Assembly: GCA_014905825.1 (NCBI GenBank)
Contig: JACGCN010000006.1
Location: 1,860,001-1,924,000, forward strand
DNA from: Lyophyllum atratum
Taxonomy: Eukaryota; Basidiomycota; Agaricomycetes; Agaricales; Lyophyllaceae
Direction: 5' to 3'
DNA: 64,000 bases
In this document: piece by piece, positions 37,462-50,139 of the stretch
Position numbering within the stretch: position 1 is the stretch's first letter
Layout of the letters: each line of letters begins with the position of its first letter
Notes under the pieces: generated by a model
What the model was told of the DNA's origin: nothing
Databases searched by the model: none
What the model saw: the letters and a program-made list of their open reading frames with translations, nothing else
Position numbers and translations under genes: made by a program

Positions 37462-40400
37462 GACCTTGTAGCCTGGCTTCTCTCTGGTGGCGCTGGGATT
37501 CTGTACGCTTGATGCCAGAGAATGCCTGAATTAAGAGGAAATGAGTCCTGTCGAATACTATGTTCCAAGACCCACGGCACCTGCTGGATTATTTCCTTTT
37601 TCCTTTCTTGAATTTCAATCACTTTTGACTCGACTGTGTTCTCCGCGATCAGCTGGTAGACGTGAACCGGTTTCGTTTGGCCAATACGGTTCACTCTGTC
37701 AACCGCCTGACTTTCGATTCCCTCCTATGGGTACGGTCATAAAGACAATAACAGATCGTTGGAGATGCAAACAAACCTGCCACCAGCTTATTGTAGAACA
37801 TAAGGCAATTAGTGAACGGAAATGGATAAGTAAATAACATAACTCACGGATCCATCCTGCGAGAGATTCCCTGCATGTTGAGCGATTCAAGAATCCCACA
37901 AGAAAGGACTTACAGGTATACGTTGTTCGCCACTGATGTTAATTCAAATCAGTGCAATGCCCGACCAACCGGAAATTTCTCGTACCAGTTAAATTCAGTC
38001 CAACCGCACCCTATCCGATATATCAGGGGGGTGTATTACTCTCAAAATTTTTGAGCTCACCGCTTTTAAGGAAAGAAGCATGACCCTAGGGTTCTCGCCA
38101 GAAAAAGAGGAGCCATCCACGCCATGGCGATTAGTCGTAGACGCCCTGGCCTTCCCCTTCGATTTCGATTTATGTATTTTCTTTTTTCCAGCAAATGCGC
38201 ACTCGTCGTCCTCGCTGTCTATGAAGCCGTCGTCATCATCTTCATGGATAACATAGTCATCTGAATCTCTGTGGTTGAATGAGGTCTCGGCTGCAGTAGT
38301 GTCCTGTGCGATAGGGACGGAGAATCGTGCGATAGTCTCCTGTCGCCTCTTCGCAGACATTTGACCATCGAAGCGCACATAAGGTATGCTACCGGCGCAG
38401 GGTTAGGTGACAGATAAATGAATGACTACGGGTGCGTGTAAGGGAAAACATACCCTTCAGTTTCGAGAGTTTCCGCGATCTGTTCGAAGCGTTCACAAAG
38501 ATACACAATAAGAAGGCTAAGAGTGTTGATACCTTATCCAAAAATGATGTAAACTGCGAAAAAACGAGGGACTTCTCAGAAAAAGGTGTTAACCGGAGAA
38601 GATGAACCAGTTGGTCGATCTTCGCTGAGGATCCGCCTCGAATACCCGCCGTATCAAGTTCCTCTTCTCTTCGGACCGGAGCTTGTGTGAGATCAGTGGG
38701 AGGAAGAGGTTCGTGCAAGGCAGCCACGCCGAGCGTGCGACGGTCCTAGATGCTACTGAACACACAGCAACACGAAGAAAAGTATGTCCTACCATAGGGC
38801 ATTTTGGATCCCGGGAGATGACTTCCATGATACTGGTGGGAAGAGTTTGATCGAGAAATCAACAGACAATGGAAATTGCACACACCAGGCAAGGCAGAAC
38901 ATGTGGCCACAGCTTGTTATTCTAGCATCATTCAGGACGCTGAAACATATCGGGCACTCCTCGAAATCTTCCAGTGCTCTAGTGAGGAGGCCTCGAAGAC
39001 GCAATATCTCGTTCGGAGGCAACTGCATCACTTGACCTGAGATTGCCTTTTCCTCTGCTCCCATCGTCCGAAGCTCCTCCAGATAGTTAGGAGGAACCAA
39101 TCCAGGATGCAGAACAAGCTGTCTCATACGGGTCAACATGCTCAGTACATTTGATTGTACCTTGAGAGGGTCAGCATAGGAGAGGGCATGCGTACGATTA
39201 CCACATACCACGGAATTGGCACCCCTGTTCATGAAATTTTCGAAGCGTTGCTTCGATAACTGCTCAACTTCATCATAGAGGACCTTGATGTGGCGCTGAA
39301 TAAGCGAGTCGCGGTAGAAATAGACAAGCTTACTCTTGCTTCTTTGCTCAATGTAACAGGAACAACAATCATTTCGAGCTGTCTAGGGTGTAAATAATGC
39401 CCGGGAAGCAATTCAAAAAGATGCTGACCGGAGGTAATGGGATAAGACAATTCCCCGAACTGTCCTGCATCTGAAACAGCGTTGGAAAGAGAAAGAGCGG
39501 TCTGATTATAACAACTTACTTCCTTCGTCCGGCGGATACAAATATGGCTCATTAATGCCTAGAAGAAATCAGCAACATTCATGATCACATTTCGTGGTTC
39601 CAACCATACGCGTAGTAGCTCGACCCCCGATGGGTCTCCGTCCTTCAGAGGTCGAAGCAAAAGTCTCTTGTAGAAATCTTCGTTGTCTAACGGACGGCAA
39701 ATCTGGAGGAAGGTCAGGATGGATCCAAGATCCTACTCGTTTGTCAGGACAGCATCTATTGGAGTGTCAAGTGAGTTCACCCTTGGAGAGTTAATCTTGA
39801 ATTTTAGTCAGTAGGGCCGGGCGAGCGAAGTGTCTATCTTACAATCGGTGTGCCTGTCAAAACCCATCGCCTTTGCGCATTCAGCCCGAAGACACCCTTC
39901 GCCATTTTCGTTTTCGGGTTGCGGATTGTATGTCCTTCATCCAGGATGATTCTCTATGGGCCTTCGGGATGAGCGCATATGTGCAGAAGCTCGGTGTAAA
40001 CGTGCCTTCCACTGTACATCAAACAGGGTCCTTTCTGTTTTCTTTTTCTTTTTTACGTGCCCATCTCTGGCCGCATCAGCATACTCTCCTGTCACTGTCT
40101 GATAAGTGGTGATGACAACGTCAAACTTCGCAAGTTGGGCAGCACTGAAGGAGCGGTTGGTATTATAGTAGACGCAGACCGAAAGGGCTCCCGTCGTGCA
40201 GTGATCAATAATTTGCTTCTCCCAGTTAGACAGTACCGAGAGGGGCGCGACTACAAAGGAAATCAATCAGATCCTGGTTGACTATGGGACTGACCAAAAT
40301 ACCGATTAGAGTGGTGTTTGAGAAGTCGGGAGGGGTATCGCTCTTGGTAGCCAGAATCAAAGCGAGCATGGTAAGCGTTTTACCCTGCAAATAGTTCGTT

Positions 40401-42532
40401 GTAATTTGACGTCGATAAGAAGCAGAACGTACTAGACCCTACAGTGTGTTGATATCAGTCATGTTTAACGAAGAGATTCAACAGATGTGATTACCATTGC
40501 ATCTGCACAGAGAGCACCTCTCCCAAGTAAAGGTGCCGTTTTTTGTGGTGTCTTCGTGGCAACTGAATGGACCTTTGACAAGGCTGTTACAATGAGGTCG
40601 ATTCAAACTTACTGTTGTAATAATACGGCTAGACGGAGAAGTTAAATGGTTTATATCTGTGGAGGTAATACATCAACACGTACTTCATGACCGTTTTTTC
40701 TTAGTTGCCAAAACTGAACAGGTGTGTCGGAGTCCTTCTTTGGAAGCACAGGATATTCCCGTTCGATACACCACTGCAACGCTTGACTCTAGAGTTAACC
40801 AGGATCAGTAAGTGCGGGTCAGCATTAAGGTAAAGGAAGTGCAAAACCTGGTGCTTCAGTAAGTCAACTTTTAAATTGCCATTGTTGATCCCCGGCGGAT
40901 TAGGATGTAAGGGGAGGTTCAGAATGTCGTCAGTTGAGCATAAGGTATCAAGCAACGAGCTACGCCGGCCCTCGTCATCAACCTTCTCAAGGTTCCTTAG
41001 CGTGTCTCTGAGTTCGGCCGCCTTTTGCAAAGCTTCCTGTTGCTTCAAGACAGCCTCCTGTTGTCTCCGTTGCTGGGCTGCATTTTGGGCAAGTGCACCC
41101 GGTCGCTGGGTCGATGATACAGGTCTAGAGGCAGAAGGACCTGGTCGTGTGCTAATCGCAGGTGAGGCTGCTGCTTGGGAGGAAGAAGCAGTCGCAGACT
41201 GTCGAGGAGGGAACCCTCGCTGCCCAGGTGTCGCCCAAATTAATTGAGGCTCCAAACTATGCCTCATATCCGAGGCACCGTATATCCGAAGTGTGCTAGG
41301 TAAGCCAATTGAGTACCGGAAAATGTATTCTGCAGGTGGCTTACATGGAAAGTGTATAGCCAGCTCGGCCAGTGACTGCAAGTGACTCAACCAGGGGAAA
41401 AGGTTATGTGTTAGTAAGACACTTACGATTACCATCATTTATGACGCCCTCGACCGTTACGAGACGACGATCTAGAAGCGGGGCCAACTTCTGTGAGACC
41501 TGGCGGGGCAAGTGACCGACTTGTGTTTGGCCAATATTTTTGACCTGTATAGCATTCCTTGGAGTGACCGTGAGTTCCAGATGCGAAAGATGGTGTGAAT
41601 GCACGCATACCCGTCGTAGCGGTTCTGTGGCTCCCTTACAAGAAGAACCTCTTCCCCGGGTCCCACTAGACCTGCATAGGAATCAGCACAGGGCTAGGCA
41701 AATTTAGAATGCAACAGACCTTTGTAATATTGTATTCCTACGACGTTTGTGTTCAGGTTACAGTATAGTTCATCTCTAACCTCTTCAGGAATGTCTTCGA
41801 CGTGTTCATCCTCCGCTAATTGAGTCGCACTCGGTATTGTCACAGAACTAGGGGCTTGAAGAGTCGATGGCGTGGGCGTTTGAGAGGTAGAGGCAGTAGC
41901 TGCTTGGAACGCTAATAGTTTATCTTGTTCGGCTTTGCGCTTTTTCTGACTCGGTCGATCACTAGGTCCTGTTGGAATGGTGCCCAATAGCTTTGTCTTG
42001 GCTGATTCGGGGATATCTTCCGGGTCAATCCTACGCAGAGAAATAGCTAGTCTGACTTTTTGTTGATCCTGTGGTCTAGATTTGGAGGTTTGCACAAAGT
42101 TGCATAGAAAATATTGAGACGGCTAGACTGACGCAAGTTCCTTGAAACCAGTGATATCGTCGATAGGGAGACTAGAAAGCTGGTTCAGTGTAGCAGGAGC
42201 CACGCATCCCCTGAACCACCGTCAATTCTGCATCTTCTTCCAGTGAGCTAACTTTTTACCAGTGGCGCCATTCGATGGTTTCTCCAAATTCGCCAGGAAT
42301 TGTGAGTCCGTAACGAAGAGTCCCGACATTCATGGGAGTTCCCTAGCATTACTTAAATATTGAGATACTGCTATCAGGAAACTGGATGATGAAAACAGAA
42401 TTTACATTGCATGGAGGCGGGCCATGGCATTTTGCTCTGGAGCTCTTGCTGTACTATTTTCCCATCACATTAGTTAGAATTTGAAGCTTAGAAAAAGGCT
42501 CAGCCTACCCCAAGTGCATGCTTGGGCGACAT
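37409..42532 (-). CDS. HIRAN-SNF2-RING helicase, Rad5/HLTF type
   Basis: DNA translocase and probable ubiquitin ligase of post-replication repair (template switching, PCNA polyubiquitination). About 20 exons. Landmarks from the start (ATG at 42532, MSPKHALG): conserved [18 protein letters not shown]; a HIRAN domain at about 41470-41760 ([53 protein letters not shown]); SNF2 motifs [25 protein letters not shown], the Walker [15 protein letters not shown], and [10 protein letters not shown]; a RING finger at about 38840-38960 ([21 protein letters not shown]); then [36 protein letters not shown] and [18 protein letters not shown]. Inserting a RING between helicase halves and a HIRAN N-terminus defines Rad5/HLTF rather than Rad16. 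The last exon (37409-37525) ends inside the right copy of the tandem duplication. Divergent from NSE4. Confidence 0.92.
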
Positions 42533-42725
42533 GTTACCTGAACCTGGCCAAAAAGAAGCCGGCGCAGTTCGCGGTTTGAACCCTGGCAAGATGTTGCGGA
42601 CTCGGTGAAGACACTTTCAATGTCCGACGACGCGTCTGAAACGCGTCGTCCAAACAACTAACAACGCGCCACTTGGTTTCACTCTTTACAACTCGAATAT
42701 CGCGGCCACGATTTCCGAAGCAGAA
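42533..42725. promoter_or_regulatory. Shared divergent promoter, HLTF-like / NSE4
   Basis: 193 bp between two opposed genome-stability genes. It includes several ACGCGTC/GACGCGT-type blocks (42629-42666: GACGACGCGTC, ACGCGTCGTC, ACGCGC), reminiscent of the MluI cell-cycle box of G1/S genes (ACGCGT). Function is inferred. Confidence 0.5.
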
Positions 42726-44051
42726 ATGGACGACGCATCAGCGAGCGGTATGTGATGTTCCGTGTCTGATACGCCTCCCGCTTAGAATGCGCCTATCAGA
42801 CCCAGTTTATGACCCCGACCAAGACCCCGAAGAGAAACGTGCAGTGAGAAAGAACTACCGCTCACTCGCAAAAACTGTAGAAGGTGCGCATCCTCATATT
42901 CGACATGTGTATATGTAAACGCGTATTTTTTTTCCTCCAGCACAGCAAGCGCATCCGAATGACTACACTGCAGAAGAGTTGACGAAACAGGTTGAGCAGG
43001 CCAATAAACTATTCGACAAAGGTTCGTCGATGAAAATTGGTGGGCTGGGAATCTAACTTGGTTTTCAAGTCAAGGGACCGCAGGAAGCCACGCTTGACGC
43101 TAGCTTCCTGTTGACCGCATCCAACATGGGTGCTCAGAAAGCGCGCGCCATGAAATCAGGCTCAGGCGCGTTTGATATCGATGAATTCGTCGCGAAGCTC
43201 ATCACGTTCATGGGTGGTCGTAAGCCACTTGAGGAGCATGCAGAGGAGGACTCTGACGTTGAAGATGGAGAACATACTGGTGCATCACTTGAATGGGCCA
43301 AGATTGGTCGTAAGGCTCTTGCCAAGAGTCGACGGGTACCAGCCATGGGCTTCATGTGCGATGATTACCTATACCATCTTGACTATCTCTCTCATTCTCT
43401 CCAAGGCTAGGGCCGTTATCGATTGAGCAAAAAAAGCGTGCTGCAGTGAAGCGCGCAACGCTCGAGAAAAACAAGGATGAGCTCAGGAAACCCCAGGAGC
43501 TGAAAGAAGAGGATATCTCGCGATCTCAGAACGAGACGACCAAGAATGTTGCAGTGGTGAGTTATTCAGAAATCAAGATTGCGTCAATACTCTTAACGGC
43601 GGATTAGCTGGAAACAATCTTAAATGACATCGCAGAACCGATTAACATCTTCAAATTCGTCGTAAATCCGAACGATTTCGCCCAATCAGTGGAAAACATC
43701 TTCTATCTATCGTTCTTGATACGAGATGGGAAAGTTGCTTTTGAAACAACGGAAGATGCAGAACCGGTCGTTTGTGCGTATCAACTTTTATCGTCGATGC
43801 AAACCCTTATCCGATACCGCTTCAGATACGTGCGAACAACCAACCGATCACGACTATGCTGGCGGTCTGATGAAAAGACAAAAGGTGTTTGAATTTGACA
43901 TGGCGATCTGGAAGGTAGGTGCGATGCCAATGTAGAAATTTGAAGCTCACAAGTTTTCCAGAGGGCAATTGAAGTGTTCGAAATCACGAAGTCCATGATT
44001 CCACAACGACCACCAGCCAGAACAAAGCTTGGTGATAAGTGGTATGGGTGA
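42726..44051 (+). CDS. NSE4: NSE4, kleisin of the Smc5/6 complex
   Basis: Bridges the Smc5/6 heads in DNA repair. Internal exons show the family pattern: YDPDQDPEEKRAVRKNYRSL, VEQANKLFDKVKGPQEATLD, a middle block GAFDIDEFVAKLITFMGG, and the C-ter signature VENIFYLSFLIRDGKVAFE, then DYAGGLMKRQKVFEFDMA and a terminal RTKLGDKWYG. The first ATG (42726) encodes MDDASAS and ends at 42747, but joining it to the next exon over a 38-nt intron leaves the frame one base off. Either one base is missing, or translation starts at the ATG at 42787 (MRLSDPVYDP). The other junctions keep frame. Length about 340 residues is normal. Confidence 0.88.
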
Positions 44052-44439
44052 ACGCATGCCTGCACCAATTGCTGGTATTCGCATTCTGCTTATCTTGTTC
44101 CTTTCGTGTCTCATATTCGGTGATCCTTGATCTTTGCATCGTACCTATATTTTTTGTCTAGCGCAGAAATTAACCCATTGAATCTGAATCCTTCCAAGAG
44201 CATCGAAGGAATATCATTTATGTTTTCGCTTGACTTGGTATGTGATGTACTCGAACATAGCTGCTATAGGTATTAAGCAAGACACCCATCTACCAATCCA
44301 TCCATCCAAGGCGCCCCTACTGTGCCTGACCCGTTCCTGCAACAAGCATCCTCAGGCTTTAGGGCAATTGAGTTGTATCAATTCCTAGGGGTAACATTGT
44401 TGGATCCTGAAGGGCAGCACTTGTCCCAAACGGGTTTTT
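44052..44439. other. Convergent 3' regions
   Basis: 388 bp between the stops of NSE4 and the gelsolin-like gene. No gene seen. Confidence 0.35.
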
Positions 44440-47400
44440 TCAACTGTAGAATATTACTAGATTAGTACTGCGCGGACATGGCGAATTCATACTGGGACAG
44501 ACGTGATCGTAAGCTTCTGTCGATGATAAGATATTCATGTGGTCCGGAATATCACCCTTATTCTGCCAAAGACCATGAGCATAGTTATACGAAATTGCTG
44601 CCTACTGACCACTGAAAACTCATCAAGATCTCTGAGCGCTAGCCTAAGGTCCCTTGGTAGCTGTGAGGGGAAGATGAGGGTGTGTATCGTGGGAGGATAA
44701 GGCCGTGCCACGGATACTCGACTGGAGAGGTCCTAGAAAGCTTCCTGAGCGAACGATCTTTACATGGTAATGAGACCGTACACACCGATGCCACATGCAG
44801 AGCAAGCTCTATATCCTGCCGGTGAGCTCTGGCACTGGATCCGACCATGACATAAAATTCCCATATACAATCTATGATGTAGACAGAATCATGGAAGGAG
44901 GTTTCGTTCGAGATGAAGTCAACTATGGTGACCTTAAATCGGAGGCCGTTTATCAGCTGTAGAGTGGAAACTGTATGCAATACGTACACCGTCTACGCCG
45001 AGATCAGCCTTCACGCGCCATATCCTAGGATCAGCGATCGGAGAACTTCTTCTCCACCTCCAATAGTCGGCATTAGCGTATTCTTCGTCGCCAAGGATCA
45101 TCCAGAACATTTCATCGTCATCACCGCCATTCTCCGTAAGCTCGATCGGTGGAGCAGTACTTGTTAAGCTTCGACCATATTCCAGTGCTGCCTTTCTTTC
45201 CAATGGGACAGACCCGCGACCATACCAGACATATACCGAGCCCAGGATGGAGACGCAGTAACTATAAGCCGAGCACAAGTTTCTGACGAGCTAGAGCGGC
45301 TATTTTCAGCTCAGATCGACCTCCATGCTTGGAGAGCAGACATACAAGGTCTTTTTCGTCGACCAAAATCATACCACCTACAGACCTCACCAGGTGCATG
45401 GCAGTGTTCTCTGGTGTCCAATGTGTCCGCGTGCCCTTGGACAAGTCAGCACTCCAGCGATGCAATATGTAGGAAATAGCTTACCTGTCGAATTGCAAGT
45501 ACTCCTCCAAGGACATGCACAAGCTGTGGAGGCTCCGAATCCTGGTGAACGATGTTCTAAGTAGGACATATCAGCCAATGCCTCCGCATAAATGCAAAAG
45601 AAGCTGACGACACTAGTGCCATAACGCTTGGCAAGCTCCTGCAATTTGCGTTGCTCCCTCTCGCCCAACTTGGCTCGCTTACCTTCCCACCCCCAAATCG
45701 CAGTTGACACCAAACCGCTAATCTGCGACTTTGATCGGTGAATGATGGCTAGAATTTCTGTATCATAGAAAATCGTCCGGTCTTTAGCGAGTGTCGTAGC
45801 AGTGGTTCCACTGATGGCCATAACTTCAACAGATATGGTCGTTGTCCCTGGCTCTAAGAGGGTGGGCCTGGCGGTGTGTTTAATGATCGAATCAATGTTA
45901 AAACCGAGCGGGACCTGCTTCACTATATCTACAAATGGTGAGTCATTGGAGCTGAACAAATGCAGAAATTCCACGCACCAGAAGGCCTGGTATCAGTAGA
46001 TGGAGGTAGACGTGTGACCGCCTTTCCCAAGATACTGCCACCTACGGAAGGCTGTTCAACAAGTACTTGTCTCGAATCTTCAAGAACCTTTTGTTGCCGT
46101 TACCCTCCCTACGTGAAAGGGTGCCAGATGGGGTAGGTGTAGGAGTCGCCTCTTCCTTCAATGGAGGAAGAATGATAGACGAGTACTTTTCATAGCTTGA
46201 CTTGCGCTTCTCTGCATGAGCAGGTGCGAGAGATCGTGGCCGGTTTGACGCCATCGGCTGCGGAGAATCGGATAGCTCGGGCGGCTCTTCGGCGTTCGCG
46301 CCCTCCAATTCGCTGAGAGCCTGAGCCACATCCATGACGGTAGCCCTGTTGCCTGTGCTCGGAATTCGAGTGTGTTTCGAAGATGACAGTGATGGAGGCA
46401 AGTTCACCCTTCTTATCGAAGAGAGGGGTTTGCTGTACTGTCTGTGTGATGGACTTGATTTCTGAATCTTTATCATTTGATGGCGCAGAAGGCACCATTC
46501 CAGGCAGAGCGCGTCGAGCCACTCCATGGTTTGTCTGTTCGACGCTCGGAGTGTCTTGGGCGGCCAGTTTGGATAATGGGGGCTTTCCACTTATTCGGGG
46601 AGAAGTTAATCCAGGTAATGGTTGCCTAATCGACAAGTTTGAGGTCTGCTCAAGCTCGCCTATCAGCCTTGCCGCTGGGACGATGGCATTGGTTTGTCTC
46701 GAAGCTACAAAACTAGGCATTGCTCGTCGCATCTGGTCGATAGGCTGTCTCGACAGTCTAGGCTCATCAGCCAGAGGCGCTAGCGCTGGCGGTGGTGCTC
46801 GAGCGGAGGTTGTTGAACGTCCCTGTAGAGCTTCCACATTGCTCTCAGGAGGAGCTAGGGTGACAGCGGAGTCGTTGGAAGCTACTTCGGCCAGCAAGTC
46901 AGGCGGGGATCCGTGAACCATACTTGCTGGACTTATTGCTTGGGTATCACCTGGGCGACGCCTTCTGCTTTCGAGGCTTCCGCGCCCTCTCTTTGGTGGG
47001 CTATCGATGACGCGGCGAGGAGAAAACCATGAGATTAATGTGTGTATGCAGGTTAAAATTACAAAATATGGCAATACGAATGCAGTGAGTATGTATAATC
47101 TAGTGCAATTTACCGAAACTGACGCACATGGGACAGGGGTTTCGAGGGAGCCGGCAAGTCCAGAACAGCATCTTTAGCTCCCCGCGAACTCCCATAGGGC
47201 TTAAACCCAAACTCGTCGAGTGCTGGCACATCTATCGGCTTAGTTTTATAGACAACCAAGGTCGTAGCGGAACCCAACCCTGTAGGAGTAGGCCTCTCTG
47301 ACCCGTTCGACTTTGAGGAGGGATTTGGATGAGGAGGAATGTTCTCTCGTTTTGTGGATGGGCTTGAAATGGGTCCTTCCCAGGGCTTTTTCACGGGGTC

Positions 47401-48889
47401 CGCTGGCGAAACTTGAGACTTCTCCATCACTGTGGAATCAGTAGTAACTGATCTTCGCATAGAGTGTGGGGTTGGGGTAACAGGAGGAGACGGCATGCTC
47501 GGGGAGACATTCAGTTGCCAGCGATCCAGTACAGAACTTCGCCTACCACTCTCTGGCTTGTTCTGCTCTGGGGTCTCTGGGATCGATGGAGGGGGACTCT
47601 CCAGCTGTGAGCTGACCTGCACCATGCTCTGCACAAACCCCCGTCCCTGGAGCCGGCTCAGACTAGGGGTAGGTTCTTTATGAGACGGGGGTCGCAAGAA
47701 AGCTTTGGAAGGGGTAACTGAGGGAGGTATCTGTGGGCCACTTGCGGACGGTCGAGGTTGAGGGCGAATTGGACCGGCAAGGGAGGGTACCATGATCGGG
47801 GATTTGAATGGCGATGCCATCATGTCGTCGATCGGTTGGCGAGGTGTGACGGGACGATCAACACTTTTCGAAAGGGGAGGGCGCGGGGCTTATACTCCGA
47901 GGACGTGTGTCTCGCTGTTGAACTGCCCTTTCTGCTGGTATAGGTGTCCGTGACAAATATGGGGTGTGGGAGGAAGTCGGTGATGTGTGCTTCGGTTGTT
48001 TCGTTGCCGCCCAAGAGCCAGAGGATGCATACGACGGGGTGCTTATCGTGCGCTCCCGTATGCCCGTTCCGCTTGGTGAGGGTGTCTGTCTCTCATAGGT
48101 TTCCGAATATTTCTTGACTGCAGCAGGTAGATCGGATACTCGGCCGCTAGACTTGGTCTTCGAAAGGGCAGCCAGAGCGGAAGGTTTCATGAGCCCGTCC
48201 CGCTGGACCGCTATCCCCGGCATTGCAACACCTCCGGTTCCGAACGTTGGATGCGGTGCGTTGTCGTAGACGCGTTGCTGGAACTGGGTCGGGTCGTGAG
48301 CATCCTGCTGAGGTGTATGTTTATTTAGTCGGGGGCCTGTGCCACGTCCTCCCATGAAGGCTGCAAGTGAGATTGCCTGTGATTTATCACTAGGCGGGCG
48401 AGTATATGTAAAAGGTTTGTCGGCCTTCGGATCCTTAACAGACGCAGTAGTAGATGACGCTCCTGTAAGCCGTTGCAAAGTATCTGCGCTGAGTGGATTG
48501 CTTCTCAACAGAAGTCCTTGGGGTATCTATCGATGTTGCGTCGGGTTCACCCGTGTAATGGTTTGCAGTTCCGTCCTTCACTGTGGCTTGAGATTCGGAA
48601 TTTCACATATAATTATAATCGTTCCCTGATAAGTGACAGAACAATGATCACTTACACAGATCGAAACTTTCAGGTACGGCTGCCGTAGCCCAAACCCTGG
48701 CTCCTACGATGTCGCGCAAGCCTCGATGCTGCAATCTCTGCTTCAAGACGGATCTGTTCAGGCCACTTCATCGGCGTCAACCTGGCGCTGCATGTCCTTG
48801 ATCTTGCTTGTCCATTCGGCGAGTCCTACTTCAGGCTTCAGCTCCAGGGGATCAGTTCGTGGCCTGGATGAACTACGTTGGGCCGTCAT
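44440..48889 (-). CDS. Gelsolin/villin-repeat-like cytoskeletal protein
   Basis: A long multi-exon protein of about 1,200 residues. The N-terminus (ATG at 48889, MTAQRSSSRPRTDPLELKP) has a charged helix, then several hundred Pro/Ser-rich disordered residues. The C-terminal third carries gelsolin-type repeats as I know them from fungal villin-like proteins: VFYDTEIL-type IFYDTEILAIIHRSK, AALEYGRSLTST, the strongly conserved DDEMFWMILGDEEYANADYW, RIWRVKADLG, VYIIDCIWEFYVMVGSSAR, and FPSQLPRDLRLALRDLDEF near the end. Actin binding is expected of the repeats but not proven. One extra G at plus 48761/48762 breaks the frame between VDADEVA and EQIRLEAE. Further frame changes near 48500 and between 46395 and 46440 (before KHTRIPSTGNRATVMD) may be splice sites I failed to place or more indels. 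The last codons are uncertain. Confidence 0.7.
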
Positions 48890-49185
48890 GTAGTCTCGTC
48901 AAGAGGCGAATAGCAGCTGAGCGCTGAGGTCGTATAGTCGCTTTTAGGCCACAGCTGATGAAGGCACGTTGCCTTGATCCCACCGGCTATAGTGGAAGAT
49001 TCGTGACCATGTTATTACACAACTACGGTATGTGACTGTGACAGCTAAATAATTCTGCGAAAGCATAATGGAAAGCTAGCTACAGTAGATCCTCCGCACC
49101 CTGTGGGATCTTCATAACTAAGTATGAATATGATACCTATCCTCCGTCGCCCTAAAATGTCCCAAGAGAATTAGGTAAGGGTGTT

Positions 49186-50139
49186 CTAGGTCAAGAATAA
49201 AAGCGCCGTAGACGCAACAAGCAGACAGGAGGCGAGGACGCCAAAGATTGCGCCACCACTGCTGAGAGAGACAAAACCAAGACCAGAAGATGCTAATTTT
49301 GTAGGTTCGACCGCACTTTGAGAGATACCGGAAGGGGTAGTTCCATCTGCTCAGGATTAAGATTAGACCGTGCCCTCTATACGTAGGCACTTAAGTACCA
49401 ATGAACGAAGCACCACATTGGGACTGGGCCGATGGTCCCGCGTCAGATACAAGGCTGGGGATATCGTGATTGATGATGGTGTATGCCGCCTTAATGCAGT
49501 TTGAGCAGGTGATATTCGAGGGTATTTGATTGACGTTTGGATTCAGGGCGAGCGCAACAACACTGGAGATACTGAGGGGCCCAGTGATGTTTTCGATGTT
49601 AGTCAACGTTTTGGTGATGCAATTAGTGTCAGAGCTGTTTTTTTTCGAGATAAGGTCGCCTATCAGTAATGCTTGCATACTATATCACTCTAGCTTACTC
49701 TTTTAAACAGAGAACCTTCCTAATAGTAGGATAGTATTGCTGTGCGACTGTGATTATCCCGGATGAGATGCTGGGCGACATGCCAGTGAGGGATAATTCC
49801 GTCGCGCATCCAGTGGTAACGTTAGTAACAAGCGCTGAAAGAGTAGCATTGCTGCAAGGTGCTGCACCGCAGGTAGAAGTCAACCACGAGTTTATTCCTG
49901 GGACAACGGACGTATTGGCCGATCCGATTACGACAGGGACTAAGGCATTTAGACTGAGGCACGCAGACGCGTCAGGGTTCGCTGCTACAGCTAGCAGAGT
50001 GTTGGTGCACGCCGGCGAAAGGCTGAACGGGAGGTTTAGCCGAGCACGATATAGATCCATGGAAAAAACTGACGACTGGGCAGCTACAAACGCTGATAGA
50101 GCAACTGATAGCAACAGGATACAGAATCCAGGAGGGCAT
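49186..50139 (-). CDS. GPI-anchored cysteine-rich secreted protein
   Basis: Secreted surface protein with evenly spaced cysteines (SPACTNTLL, SACLSLNAL, STCGAAPCSN, TGCATEL, KVLCLK; then NCITKTL, TCSNCIKAAY, SQCGASF) arranged in two similar halves, a pattern I associate with the fungal DUF7729 family. The C-terminus is a serine-rich spacer followed by a hydrophobic end (GVLASCLLVASTALLFLT), typical of GPI attachment. The ATG at 50139 (MPSWILY) leads into a signal peptide only if one G of the pair 50117/50118 is dropped, giving LLLSVALSAFVAAQ. Introns lie near 49680 and 49360. Function unknown; cell wall location is inferred. Confidence 0.7.

Noticed and set aside
42540..42600. GGTTTGAACCC resembling a tRNA T loop
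   Set aside because: The flanking five-base stems do not pair, and the site lies in the HLTF-like/NSE4 promoter.
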